A stretch of 64,000 nt of DNA from assembly GCA_024114885.1 (NCBI GenBank), contig CP099429.1, positions 248,001 to 312,000 of the forward strand. The letters are read 5' to 3'. The translations under genes were made by a program, and so were the position numbers. Each line of letters starts with the position of its first letter. Position 1 is the first letter of the stretch. This DNA comes from Septoria linicola (lineage: Eukaryota; Ascomycota; Dothideomycetes; Mycosphaerellales; Mycosphaerellaceae). Positions 41,848 to 52,808 of the stretch are shown in pieces. Under the pieces are notes generated by a model, which did not search any database, was not told the origin of the DNA, and worked only from the letters and a program-made list of their open reading frames with translations.

Positions 41848-42329
41848 GGCCACAACGACCGCGCTCGTGGCCGGCGGTCGGTTCGTAGGTTTCTAGGTAC
41901 GTCCTCATAATCATCTGTCGTAGGACGTGGCTGTCAGGTGGATGTCCATCGGGACGAAATAGAAATGCGCTGTCGATACTCAACAAGAAGCCGTGAACAT
42001 GCCGCACATTGAGGCTGCCACATGGCAGTCTCGTCAATATGTGTGAGGAGCGCTTGCCCCGGTCGGCATTTGTGACCACATTTTGGAAACCGCGTAGGCG
42101 CGAAACAGGTCTAACGTTAGAAGCAAAAGCGTGCTGCAGAACCTGGCCCGATCATAGTTCTATTCCCGGCGGCTTGTCTGCCGCAAGGTTCGACACATTT
42201 GCCAAGAGCGGCAACCAGGTCTGAGCTCCGGAGCCATTGAATTGGCTTCACTCGCTTGTGAAAGGTCTCCCTAACATCTGTTGCTGGTTCGACCAAGAGC
42301 CAGACGCCAGAATCGTCCTGCCAACCATT
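41848..42329. other. intergenic
   Basis: About 480 bases; promoter of the histidine kinase. Nothing else recognised. Confidence 0.4.
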
Positions 42330-42989
42330 TCATAGTCCCAGAGCCATGTACAAAGAGACCTTCACCTCATCTGCGAACTCCTTTGTGATCACCGCAGCAT
42401 CTTCCCACCGCCCAACCGCATATGGAGCGATCTCGAGGTCAATCATGTCGATAGCCAGTTCAGGACCAACACGCGCCGCCTCCGGCCTATTTACTAGCGG
42501 CAGAAGAGCTCTCGTCATTGTCTTGACAGTCTTGAAGTTGTATCGGAAGTTATGGCTCAGTTTCAACGACGATAGATTCGGCAGTCTTCCAAGCCATCGT
42601 AGCACACCCTTTGCTATTGTCTGATTTCGGAATCGACGAACAATGCGAATTTGCTTTATATGCTCTGCGACCTTCGGGAGACCCAGGTTTAAGGGAAGTG
42701 GCACCTTCGTTGAGATCCAGAAGGTGACGTTGCCGTATAGGATAGGTGCGGCTTCTTCGTGTCATTGCTTGCAGGACGCGACAATTGCCGGCTGGAGCTC
42801 TCCTGGCTGTTGGAAAGGGACTTGATGAAAGCTGACAGGGATTCGATCGATCTGCATGATCACATCGAGCTTTTCACGTGGAACCAAACACAGTCCGTAT
42901 ATCAGGTTACGAATCTCTGCTGGTAAATCGAGAAAACTGATTTGGTCGGACCTGGGTTGGCTTTGATTGCATGGGCGCCATGGTAGCAT
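42330..42989 (-). pseudogene. 2EXR-domain gene with one in-frame TGA (second cluster)
   Basis: Frame from ATG 42989 to the stop at 42330, broken only by TGA at 42762-42764. Before it: SFLDLPAEIRNLIYGLCLV and IVASCKQ. After it, same frame: HEEAAPILYGNVTFWIS, AEHIKQIRIVRRFRN and LPNLSSLKLSHNFRYNF. The stop sits exactly at the variable residue of the motif SRQxHxEAxPILYG, so one codon change would restore a normal 219-residue protein. A partial DNA copy of this gene's 3' half survives at 46030-46300. Confidence 0.7.
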
Positions 42990-43849
42990 CTCGAAGGCGA
43001 ATCGGCCTTTTGTATCTTTCCTGAAGATCAGCGATACTCATATCCAGAGGACAATACCTCGTGACGACTTACGCGAAGATCAAGGACGGATGCGAGGACC
43101 AGTGTCTGTATCTGGATATATTATGTCTGAGAAGAGTGTAGAGGAAAATATTTGTGATGAAATCCATCGCGCTGGGAAGACAGGAAGACCAATTTTGCAC
43201 ATGCACGCTAATGCACTGCATGCATATCGAAGTTTTGGGGATCTCATACCTTCATCTTGCTCCAAGGACCAACGGCTCTGACTCTTTGGCATATACACTC
43301 GTCTAAAAAGAAGCAAGCTATGCGGGCTCAAGTTATGAAGTCAACTGGAGCAAAAACAACGATCTGGTCTCATTATTTCTATCTATATGCTTGCGAGCGT
43401 TTGCTGCTGATGCTCTGATCTTCTGGAAGTGCCGCACACATCGAAGGTGAAAGGGAGAGGCGCGAGAAGTTGAACGTCACTTCTGCCTAAGTGCAAGATT
43501 CGACTGACTCAAAGAACGATGTCTGCAAGAGAAATCTGCTAGACCATTACAATAAGCTGACAGCTGATTCAGGGATGCGTTCTGAACGGGTGAATGATGC
43601 TACTCATCCACCACAACCACGTCGCCAATGGCCGCAGGCAGCAAGGTGTCATTCACTACAATGGCACGAGCAGGTGAATACAGGCAGCACTCTCAGGTGA
43701 ATGCTGCAGCAGACGGACTCGACCTAACCTTAGCTGTTTTCGGACAGCTACATCCTTTCCTTCTCACCACTCCTACAACGAACAACACAAGACGTGACCA
43801 TATTGGACTGGCTCGCACTTCGACCATAAGCACACATACCGTCGGCACA
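42990..43849. other. intergenic, divergent 2EXR promoters
   Basis: About 860 bases between divergent 2EXR genes; no other gene seen. Confidence 0.4.
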
Positions 43850-44202
43850 ATGCCAGATACCAAGGTATGAACCCACTATATGCCGCCCGCATGACATAGT
43901 CACTGACCTGTATCAGCTGTCAGGTCCTCGAGACAACACCACCGGCTTCCTCGACCTATCTCCCGAGCTCCGCAACGAGATCTACCGTCTATCCCTACGC
44001 CACCCAGAAGTCATCGAAATCAACCTTCACTCATTTCCTCGCCCTCGGGAAAGGCATCTGGGGACTCGGCGCAGCTCAAAAATGGCCACCCAAGACCAAG
44101 CCTTCTCCGTATCAGCAAGCAGATTCACTCAGAAGCTAGAACCATTCTGTACGGCGAGAATGTGTTTCCATTTGCTTCGGGACTCGAGGATTGGGGTTAA
44201 GG
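43850..44202 (+). pseudogene. truncated 2EXR-domain gene with a homopolymer frameshift
   Basis: Exon 1 is 43850-43864 (five codons), the intron 43865-43916 (GTATGA..ATCAG, branch CACTGAC), and exon 2 opens with GFLDLSPELRNEIYRLSLRH. The frame is lost at the A run 44078-44082: with one more A it continues PRPSLLRISKQIHSEA, RTILYGENVFPFASGL, EDWG and then hits TAA. So even corrected the product ends after about 110 residues, right after the second ExR-like motif. The intron position matches that of the intact gene at 44836, so both derive from one duplication. Confidence 0.6.
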
Positions 44203-44835
44203 AGAAAGCGGTTGTGTGTGGCTGAGAGGTGCGCTGGAGTGTGCGTTGGAAGTGAGGTTGACGCGGAACCGGGCAAACCTCATCACTGCTGACTTCTGCC
44301 TGCCTGCAATGCAGCTCTCAAAATCATTCAACTATGCAGAGTCGACCGAAATATAGTGCAAGAGACGAGACGGACCCTATCATAGACACATGCAGCGCTG
44401 TTGGCAGGGTAAATAACCTGTCGCCGCGCGTCCCGGCGTTCGATCACAACTGGTATATCAAGCTTATGCGATCGCTACAGTACCTCACTTCAAAGTGAGG
44501 TGAAATATGCGCTCGAAAGTGAATTCGCAACCTGTCACATCGCGATGTATACATTGTCTTTCTCTCAACGACTATTGGAAGATCGAGACTTCGCGGACTG
44601 AACCTCTTGGACAAAGACACACGGCAAGCAACAACAAGACACCACTGTGATCAGTTTGGCAGTCTCAATTGCTCCTTTTGACCAACAAGTGAAGCGTCAC
44701 TCCGACCTTCACGACCCTCGTTCTGCAGATTTGCGATCTCATTCAAGTACATTCTAGGTGCGGAGCGCTCATCACCTTTGCAGATCTACTCAACATTTCA
44801 ATCTGTCGACAACCCCACTCTCAGCACTTGACACA
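44203..44835. other. intergenic
   Basis: About 630 bases upstream of the intact 2EXR gene. The first part may include decayed 3' sequence of the truncated paralogue; nothing recognisable. Confidence 0.4.
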
Positions 44836-45651
44836 ATGTCCTCTCCGAAAGTCCAGAAAGCCCAGGTAAGTTCCTTGGCTGACCTCACGAAAAGGGCGTC
44901 GAACTGACAAATACAGAATGGCCCGCAGCTGGTCCAGACGATCTCATTCTTCAACCTTTCTGCAGAGCTCAGGAACAAGATCTACGAATGTTGTCTGACG
45001 GCACCCCTCACTATCAAGCGTAACTCACCGCGCTCCCAATACACCATCCAAGACGACGACGGAGCAGAGAGCTTCGATGTCCCTCAGCTGCTTTCAGTCT
45101 GTCGTCAGATCAACCAGGAGGCGACGGATATCTTCTATTCGAGCAAGACTATCATATTCGAGGCCCGCGGCCGAGGCTGGAGAAACGTTGACGTGATTCA
45201 GCAAGCTGCCTCTATCAAGCACATCTGGCACGTTGAAATCGTCTGTGTCCGCGTTCGCGATGATCTCGGTAGCGTGCTCGACAGCTTGAAGGCCGTCACC
45301 TGGCTTCGGAGTCTCCGTCTACAGTCTTCCTCACCATTCAGTTTGGAACCAGAAGAAATTGCGCCTATACTGAAGCCACTAATGATGGCACTCATGAGGA
45401 GCGGCAGGACGAAGCTCAACTGTATCGAAATTCTCCAGTTCTTTCCGCAACCGCTGAGCGAGACCCTCGAGTCTCACAGAGTGTGGACGAATGAGGCCGA
45501 GGAGCATCTGGAGGTGGCGAGGAGAGTGGAACAAAATGCAAGATACCAGGAGAAGGTGCGAGACCACCTGAATTCTATACTGCCGAGCAATGATGAAATG
45601 CTCGTCGCGAAACTCAAAATCAGCAGCTCGAAGTTGCAGCTTATGAAGTAG
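44836..45651 (+). CDS. 2EXR-domain protein with an N-terminal intron
   Basis: Exon 1, 44836-44865, has ten codons. The intron is 44866-44916 (GTAAGT..TACAG, branch AACTGAC) and exon 2 runs 44917-45651; 254 residues. Domain: ISFFNLSAELRNKIYECCLT, LLSVCRQINQEATDIFYSSK, SIKHIWHVEIVCVRVRDD. The C-terminus is charged and helical (EEHLEVARRVEQNARYQEK) without the LRTPEE motif, so it is a different branch from the big array. The phase-0 intron after a short leader is shared with the truncated neighbour at 43850. Confidence 0.75.
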
Positions 45652-46029
45652 AGGCAGCTGGAGTGCATGGTGTGGAGAAGATGTTGCCGGGACCTAAGGC
45701 AGAGGGAGATTGGATGTCACTGGTATTTGGGGTCTTGAACTAGGTATTGGCAATTGGGAAGGGAGCTGATATCTTCAAAGCGCGCCTTGACGTTCGAAGG
45801 GGTGATCAGTCGGTCCGCAAGCACTGGTGCTAACTAGAGTCAGCAGCTTAGAGACCAGACCATTACCTGTAAACTCAGGCGACTCGAAGCAAAGGAGGAG
45901 CACCATTGAGCATCATGCTCAGATGACGAATGTGGTCGAAGCCTGACGTTCTGAAAAGGAGAGCGCGCTGTCAGGCTTAGAGTTTCTGCACTCTTGGATA
46001 CATTTTTTTGTCAAAGACTTCCTCATCGA
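45652..46029. other. intergenic
   Basis: About 380 bases; nothing recognised apart from the presumed 3' UTR of the 2EXR gene. Confidence 0.35.
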
Positions 46030-46300
46030 CCACTTTCCAGCTCATAGCAGGTCCTCAAAGAATCCTCCACTTGATCCGCGAACTCCTTGTTGACCGTAGC
46101 AGCCTTTCCCCAACTTGCCACTGCATACGGAGCAAGTTCGAGCTCGACTATAATCATGCCCCGTTGCCTTCCATCATCAGCCTACTCGCTGTATTTGATC
46201 TCCTTACAAGAAACTAGAGAGCCTTCCTTGTCGTCTTGACTGTCTCGATATTGTATTGGAAGTTGTAGATTAGTCTCAACGGCGACATGGAGATCAGTGA
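46030..46300 (-). pseudogene. relic of a 2EXR gene (copy of the 3' half of the gene at 42330)
   Basis: Direct DNA comparison with 42345-42560 shows long similar stretches in the same order: GCGAACTCCTT, ACCG.AGCA, CCAAC then GCATA.GGAGC, TCGTCTTGAC against TTGTCTTGAC, and TTGTAT.GGAAGTT. Many substitutions and stops make it non-coding. It is the most decayed member of the second cluster. Confidence 0.6.
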
Positions 46301-46578
46301 CAAATCAAGTGCAAATGAGATAGCATATGTCACTTCTACCAGATTACCAGAATACGTACAAGGATAAGTGGTAGCACGTGCTCTGACATGTCTGTCATTT
46401 TAAAGACTGTCTCGAAGAAGTCAAGCAGCTCCGACCTTGGGTGTCTGCGCTTGGACTGGCGTAGCTGTCATCCATCTATCGAAGATGGGTGCAATAACAG
46501 CAATCTGAACAAAGGCCTAGAAGAAGTCGTTCACATAGATGATAGATTACCTCCTACACTTCTGTGTATCCTCATCAT

Positions 46579-49012
46579 TCAAATATCCGAGTCACTCTCC
46601 ATCCCAGGCGCACTAAAATCAAACGCCTGCAGTGTCCTCGTAACTTCCAAGATGCTCTCTGTGCTCAACACTCTCCCTTCCTTTCCCCCAGCCAACGTGA
46701 TTGCGATGCTAACAGCATTCTTGATCTGTCTTCCATTGTACTCGAGATCGGTAAGCTCACTCAGACCAGCACCGTCCACATCAACGCGCGCTGCGCCAAG
46801 CGAGGCCTCAGCCTTCTCGATGAATTGGAGCCACACTTGTCTGCGAGCGCGCCAGTCGAGAGAGGGGTAGCGGTAGCAGAAGTGGATTCGGCCTGTATGG
46901 TATGTCAGCGTGTGTATAGAGATGAAAGACAAGGCCAAGTGGTCGACAGACTTTGGAAAGCAGGATCAATGATCTCAGGCTGATTGGTGGTCAAAATCAT
47001 GATACCAGGGTAGTACTCCAGCTCACGAAGGAAAACGCTGACAATGGCGTTTCTCTCCAGGTCGTACATGTTCCTCTTGGCGAGGAAGACATCCGCTTCA
47101 TCCAGGAGAAGGACAGCTTGCCAATGAGCGCACAGATTCATGATTTTGCGCAATTTCATGTTGATGTCGCTTGCAGAAGAGCCCAGTGTGCCTGAAGAGA
47201 CGGAGTACAATGGCTTCTCCGCTGTCTCAGCGATAGCTTCAGCTGTGAAGGTTTTGCCAAGGCCTGGCTGCCCTGAGAAGAGCCCGATGAGACCTTGTCC
47301 TTTGCCAGGGACGAAGTCATCGAACGAGGAGCGGCAGCTGTGCGATTGGATGAGTTGACGCATTGATGTCAATACCGGCGCCGATATGACTAATGAAGAG
47401 AGCATGTCTTTCCGCCACTGCACATCCGTGACCCGGCTTACCGCGAATGCAGCCCATCGCATGTCACTAAGGCTGAAGCCGTAGACAAGACCCGAGAACA
47501 AGAGTTTGTCGACATCTATTAGCTTGTCGATGGTCTTCTTGAGATCTTCTTGAGTGTTGCCACGGTGGGTGTTCAACACCTGCCCTGGTGGGCTGGGGAC
47601 CTATTGATGAGTGCGAGGTTAGCAGTGTCTCAACAATGTATTGGAACCTTTGTCTAGGGCAAAAGGTGCAACTTGATTACGAGAGTAGATGTAGCTTCAC
47701 CTACCGGTATTGGGGGAGGCGGAAACAGATTCAGGTTGGCGAATGGATCGTACCCCAGCTCCTCGTACACTGGCGTCGACAAGATTTCTGCTTCCAACAC
47801 GGAGGGATCCGGCAGAAGATCAAGAGCGGTGCGAGGCTGTGAAATGTTAGTGCACTCCGACGACAAGCACCACCGACAGGAAGTTTGAACTCACCTTTCC
47901 GCCATCTACGCTGTCTGTAGAAATGCCAGGATTTGCAATCTCGCGGAGCTTGTTGATTGTTGGAACCAGGGGAGCTTGTTCTGCTGCTCTGTACTGAATT
48001 GGGTCGACCATGATGCGGCCTTTGAACTAGAGCATCATAATATCAGTATCGAGCTACGCATCATGATTCGAAAGACTCACATGGTACCGCTGAGGGTCCT
48101 TCTGCTCCCACTCAGGAGTGTTTGCGTGACCGTACACGATAGCTTCACCCTCGTGATCTTGGATCTTGTATGGTGTGCTCAGAAATGCCAGTTGCCGCTC
48201 CGCTCTGGCAAGCAAATCGCGCCAAATTTGCTCCCGTTGAGGCATCATATGCAGGGGTTTGTAGGCCAAGCTTTCAATAGGCACGCTGCCATCGTATGCA
48301 GCAATGATCAGATTGCTCACGACCAGTCCGAGCTTTTTACCATCCGACTCTGCTGATTCAGCATCAATCTTGAACTCACGTCCTCCATCTTGTTTCATGT
48401 GCGCTTCTGCCTTAGTGACGCGCCACACGCGATCCTGCTCTAGGAAGTCTCTTCCGTAGATGAGCGTGCCAGGAGCATAGATGCACCACAGGTCGTTGTA
48501 TGCAATGCCTGACGTCTCCGAAGGCTGTCCTAGCTCGGCCAATAACGTGCCATGGTATTCCGCTGTCAACAGCAGAGCGGCCTCAATTTCGAAGAGGCTT
48601 TCAGTATCGTCGATGGCTTTGCAGTGCTTCGCAACATTGCTGAGGTCATGTCTCGCCCAGAAGAACCACTGTGCATCGAGCTGTGACTGTTGTCAGAGAC
48701 CTCTCGATTAGCTTGCCCTGTCCTACCTACTGTTCGCTTCTTCATCGTCAATGGAAAGCCCGGGGCGTCTCGGAACATGTTTATCAGCGTTCGCCGTAAA
48801 ATTGCACCATTAACGTCAATTTCAGTGCGTGTCGGGTTCATTTCCTTATCAAATACACGTCTGATTAGTAGCACATGCTCTTGCAGCTTGACACGCGGCT
48901 TGTCTTCGTTCTTGGGTTCGACGAGCTGCCAGCACATGGCTTTCCTAGTACAAGTCAGCAGATCGTGACACTCAGGATGTGTTCTGATGCCGACTTGTCC
49001 CAACTTCGCCAT
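46579..49012 (-). CDS. AAA+ ATPase of the fungal DUF7025-type family
   Basis: Six exons from ATG 49012: 49012-48731, 48686-48081, 48026-47895, 47836-47705, 47600-46952 and 46892-46579, introns 44-104 nt with GT..AG ends, joining to 704 residues with no frame problem. The N-terminal half (LDAQWFFWARHDLSNVA, YHGTLLAELGQPSETSG, DLWCIYAPGTLIYGRDFLE) is the domain found before the AAA module in this fungal family. The AAA module has Walker A GQPGLGKTFTAEAIAE, Walker B AVLLLDEADVF, sensor 1 MILTTNQPEIIDPAFQS and RIHFCYRYPSLDWRARRQVW. Function is unknown for most members; BCS1- or chaperone-like remodelling is a guess. Another ATG at 49188 opens an exon ending at a good GTGAGT donor but its phase does not join, so the true 5' end may differ. 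Confidence 0.75.
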
Positions 49013-49889
49013 GTCAGCACATTATCAGATCATCCAGACACACATCGAGCTACTCACTATTCATCCCTGCGCAGGATCTGCTGAGCCGGCCCTGGAGTAG
49101 CATTGTCAATTTTCACATAGTCTTTATCGTGGGTGTTGCAACCAGAGCCGGGCTCTTTCGCCATCTTCACGTCCACTGTAGCTACCATGATACCCTACGG
49201 AAAGCAGTATAGCAGTGTAAATGTAAGTGAGAGGGCGAATTATAAAGCTCGAGCTTCAGTGCTAAGGTGTGCATCTTGTAGCAGGCTGCCTGGTCGTGCA
49301 AGAGCTTCCAGCCTATGCATGATCTTAGGCAGCTGTGCCGCTGTACACCGGTCTGCAACTGCTCACATCCAGTCAGAGCGTACTTGCTGTAGCTCATGCA
49401 TGATTCGTATGCTTGAGCTCTCGCATGTGCACCCAGCGTCCCAACGAATTGTGAGGCCGCCATTCAGTGGTCTCCAGATCCATGACTGTGACCACAGCTA
49501 GAAGCACAACGTTGAACGCAGAACATCACGTCGCAGTAAGACTTGGTCAGTGTGCTGTACATATTGACCAGTTATTGTTTGGCCGCGTGGTTGTTTCACC
49601 CGTTGCTCTTGCACAGCGCTCCCGTACGAGAGATTCGCGTCAGCGTCACTCGACGCAGTTGTCGACGAGTTCAGCCGCTTTGAAGCATCTCATGACTGCT
49701 GATTGCCTCGTGCAGTGTCTGGCAGCGTGATCGCGACGCGTTGTGAGTAGGCAGAAGGAGTGAATGTTTGGTGTGAAGTGCTGTCAGCAATTTGAGTCGC
49801 GTCGCGTTGTCCATCATGACCTCAAACTCTTGTGGCAACCGATCTCTCCCACACTTTCTCGCAATCTAATGGCATAGACCAACGTCACG
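49013..49889. other. divergent intergenic region
   Basis: About 880 bases between the AAA+ gene and WSS1. Contains the possible alternative 5' exon of the AAA+ gene (49188 downward); otherwise nothing recognised. Confidence 0.4.
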
Positions 49890-51587
49890 ATGCCTCTCGG
49901 CTTCGAGCGTCTCAACGAGCGCACTCAGCGACCAAATGCCAATATCAACTTCATCAAGACAATCTCGACAGGCGCCGATAAAGCTGTCGCCGAGGAGTTC
50001 CTCGCCCGCATCGCAGCACAATGTCATCCCGTCATGAAGAAGCACTATATCACTGTCATGGCTTTGGAAGAGTATCCTCCAAATCCCGAGTTTCTGGGTC
50101 GTAACTTCAATGCCGGCGAAGTCATTCAGCTTGTCCTCAAAGACAAGCAGGGCAGATGGCTGAGCTTCAAGTTCGTGCAGATGGTCATGATGCACGAGCT
50201 GGCCCACTGCAAGCAGATGAACCACAGCAAGTTCTTCTGGGCCGTGCGGAATGATTATGCCAAGCAGATGGAGGACTTGTGGAAGGACAAGTACGAAGGT
50301 GAAGGCATGTGGGGCCGTGGTAGAGGCTTGCAGAACGGTGCATTCGTGCATGCTCAACCTCCAGACAATACACAGATTCCAGAGCACCTCTGTGGTGGAA
50401 GCTACAGGCGGCGGGGCAAGAAGAGAAAGAGAGGCGGACAGCAAGGCCAGGACGAAGGCGAGCAGCTCAGCTATGCAGAGAGACAGCAGAAGAGGATACA
50501 GAAGAAGTTGGGGAAGCACGGTGTTAGCATGAAGAGCCAGGCTTTGGGCGACGATGAGTTGACTAGAGGCGCGCTGGAAAGGATGAATGGCGGTAAACGA
50601 GCTGCAGGCAAGCCGAGAGTGGCCAACAGCAAGCGCGGAAGAGAGCTTCGAGCCAGTGCTGCTCTTGCTAGATTTGAGGCAATCAAGCAGCAGCCGCCCG
50701 AGAAGACGCCTGAGAAGACGCCCGAGCTTGTCGACGATAGTGAGACGGAGTCCGAGTGGGAGAAGGGGTCTGTATCCGGAGTCAGAGATGATGCGATTGT
50801 CATCAAGGATGAACACGGTCGTGATATGGTGAAAGTGTGTGGTGACGGTGAAGACGATGAAGAGGGTGCCGGCAGAGAGATGGACGAGCTTAGGATGCTC
50901 AGTCGTGGATCGGGCTCTGCCAAACCAGCAGTACAAGCAGATCATGTCGACTCTGAGACAGAGAGCGAAGCAGAACAAGATGGGGAGCCCATCAACACGA
51001 ACAAGCGAGGAGGCAAGAATTCCGCTCTGGCGGCTGAGGGTCAGCGAGTCGACGAGGATGCAGAGACAGAAGACGAAGTTGAAAGTGTGCCGTCACCAGG
51101 GCGTCCACGAGCGCAGCCTTACTTACGCACGTCGAAGACTGCAGCGACAGACACTCGTGCTCACTCCCCCGATCCTATCGATCTTCTTCACGATCCGACC
51201 GTCCTCCACAATTCAACCTCGAAGGCCCCAGTCCCGCTTGCAGATCATCGGCCCGGCATCGCTCCTCCGACTGGGATGCTGACGTGTCAAGTCTGCTCGC
51301 TGGAGAACGAGCCAAATTCACCGACGTGTATGGCCTGCTCTCACGTACTATGCCCACGACTGGTACCCAACTATTGGGCTTGTCGCGAAAGCTCGTGTCT
51401 CGAGAGCTTGTATCTCAACGCTGGAGATGTTGGGAGATGCGGGGTCTGTGGAACACGCAGGCAAAAGCCCACCATACATGCAGATAACTCTGATCGTGGA
51501 AGAGGCGTCTCAAGCCATGCGCAGAAGAACAGAGACGAATCCCGTGCGCCGGGCGTGACAAACCCGGACGTCCTTCGATGGGATTGA
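49890..51587 (+). CDS. WSS1: DNA-protein crosslink metalloprotease Wss1-like
   Basis: Intronless, 565 residues. The WLM domain is at the N-terminus with ERLNERTQRPNANINFIK and the zinc protease site MMHELAHCKQMNHSKFFW (HExxHxxxxxH) near residue 105, followed by LCGGSYRRRGKKRKRG. A long acidic and basic linker contains KTPEKTPE repeats and several DSETESE acidic patches of the kind seen in SUMO-interacting or nuclear proteins. The C-terminus has a RanBP2-type finger TCQVCSLENEPNSPTCMACS and a further Cys cluster (YWACRESSCLE, RCGVCGTRR). Wss1 degrades proteins crosslinked to DNA together with Cdc48 and SUMO. ATG 49890 begins the conserved part, so the start is well supported. Confidence 0.88.
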   Translation: MPLGFERLNERTQRPNANINFIKTISTGADKAVAEEFLARIAAQCHPVMKKHYITVMALEEYPPNPEFLGRNFNAGEVIQLVLKDKQGRWLSFKFVQMVMMHELAHCKQMNHSKFFWAVRNDYAKQMEDLWKDKYEGEGMWGRGRGLQNGAFVHAQPPDNTQIPEHLCGGSYRRRGKKRKRGGQQGQDEGEQLSYAERQQKRIQKKLGKHGVSMKSQALGDDELTRGALERMNGGKRAAGKPRVANSKRGRELRASAALARFEAIKQQPPEKTPEKTPELVDDSETESEWEKGSVSGVRDDAIVIKDEHGRDMVKVCGDGEDDEEGAGREMDELRMLSRGSGSAKPAVQADHVDSETESEAEQDGEPINTNKRGGKNSALAAEGQRVDEDAETEDEVESVPSPGRPRAQPYLRTSKTAATDTRAHSPDPIDLLHDPTVLHNSTSKAPVPLADHRPGIAPPTGMLTCQVCSLENEPNSPTCMACSHVLCPRLVPNYWACRESSCLESLYLNAGDVGRCGVCGTRRQKPTIHADNSDRGRGVSSHAQKNRDESRAPGVTNPDVLRWD

Positions 51588-52808
51588 TGGGCAGAGCGTT
51601 TGGCGGCAATGATGGCAGATTCTGCGATGATAGCGATTTGCAGTCATGCGTTCATGATTAATGATAGAGATACCCGGTTGGCAACAACTACATACACTTT
51701 GCGCAGAAATGTATTATATAGCCAGCAGCGCGTGGCTACAATGAGAGCTGCGAAGACCGCGTTCGCATTGAGATTCTTCTACGCAACATTTCCTTCAACA
51801 CTTCCTTGCGACGAGTGCTAAACAATTGCAATCATTGTTTGCTGCACTATCGCAGAACGCATGCGTGTTGGCAGTGTGTACTGCAAACTGGATGTATATA
51901 GTCATATCAAAATTATGCTTACGTTAGACGGCGACCTTTGGTTAATTCAGATCATTCACCTTGCCTTTTACCAGATGAATCCTTGGCCAAGGTCACAAAG
52001 CCGCTTTCTCAATCTTTGGAATACCTCGATTCGAGAAATCGAATCTTTTGCACCTTTTTCACTTTTTCTTACATAACATCTGATCGCCTTATCTCTGCAT
52101 CGCGTTGAATGCTCGTGATGATAATTACCGCCTAGCATAAGGTACCGTACACAGTTGCATCGCTTTTTGGCGCTGCTGCAGCAAGCCGCAACGATGCGGC
52201 CGCCTTGCGATGAGGTTCTTTGCCCGCGCACCTCGCATAGCACCAAGCGAGACACAACTGCTTGTACGGCAGTGTTACAAGATTGCTCAAGTGATGCCCA
52301 GCGTTCACTTCCTATGAGTTGCCTGGACAAGCACAATGTGGCGACCGACACTGCAAAGCCAGTTGCCACACGCCTGGTGACATACACCGCATGTCGCTTC
52401 ACTCGTTCGTGACGCTGTTCACGACAGCCGGTCGTGCTCTGCGATGACTCCGCAAGCACCACGGTACCTGTCTGGAGACATACAATCTCAGCGTTCACAA
52501 CTGAGCAGTGGATTCGCCCGCTGCGTGCAGGCGGTGTCTCGATTGGTCCACGACCGACACAGGATTCACCTCTTGCACATGAGTCAAAGAGTGAAGTGAG
52601 TTGTGTATTTCTTTACGCATACGCAGGTGGCCGCAGCTTCATGCATCTCGCGCTTCACAACAACAAACAGCGTGGAAAGCACAGCTCTGGCTTTTCCTTG
52701 CCCTTGCACCAACTTTCAAACTTGTATCATCAACATTGATAATTGATTTCTTTACCACTCTTTCATAAAGAGCGTCTATAGCACGCAACAGACAGCAACA
52801 TCGCAACT
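51588..52808. other. intergenic
   Basis: About 1.2 kb. A 176-codon minus-strand open frame (52498-51968) has a composition unlike the real proteins here and no motif. Holds the 3' UTR of WSS1 and the promoter of the next gene. Confidence 0.4.

Noticed and set aside
49066..49188. Upstream first exon of the AAA+ gene beginning at ATG 49188
   Set aside because: It ends at a good donor but its phase gives a stop with every acceptor I could see; the frame from 49012 works without it.
51968..52498. 176-codon open frame on the minus strand
   Set aside because: No motif, odd Cys/Arg-rich composition and no splice context; probably a chance frame in an intergenic region.
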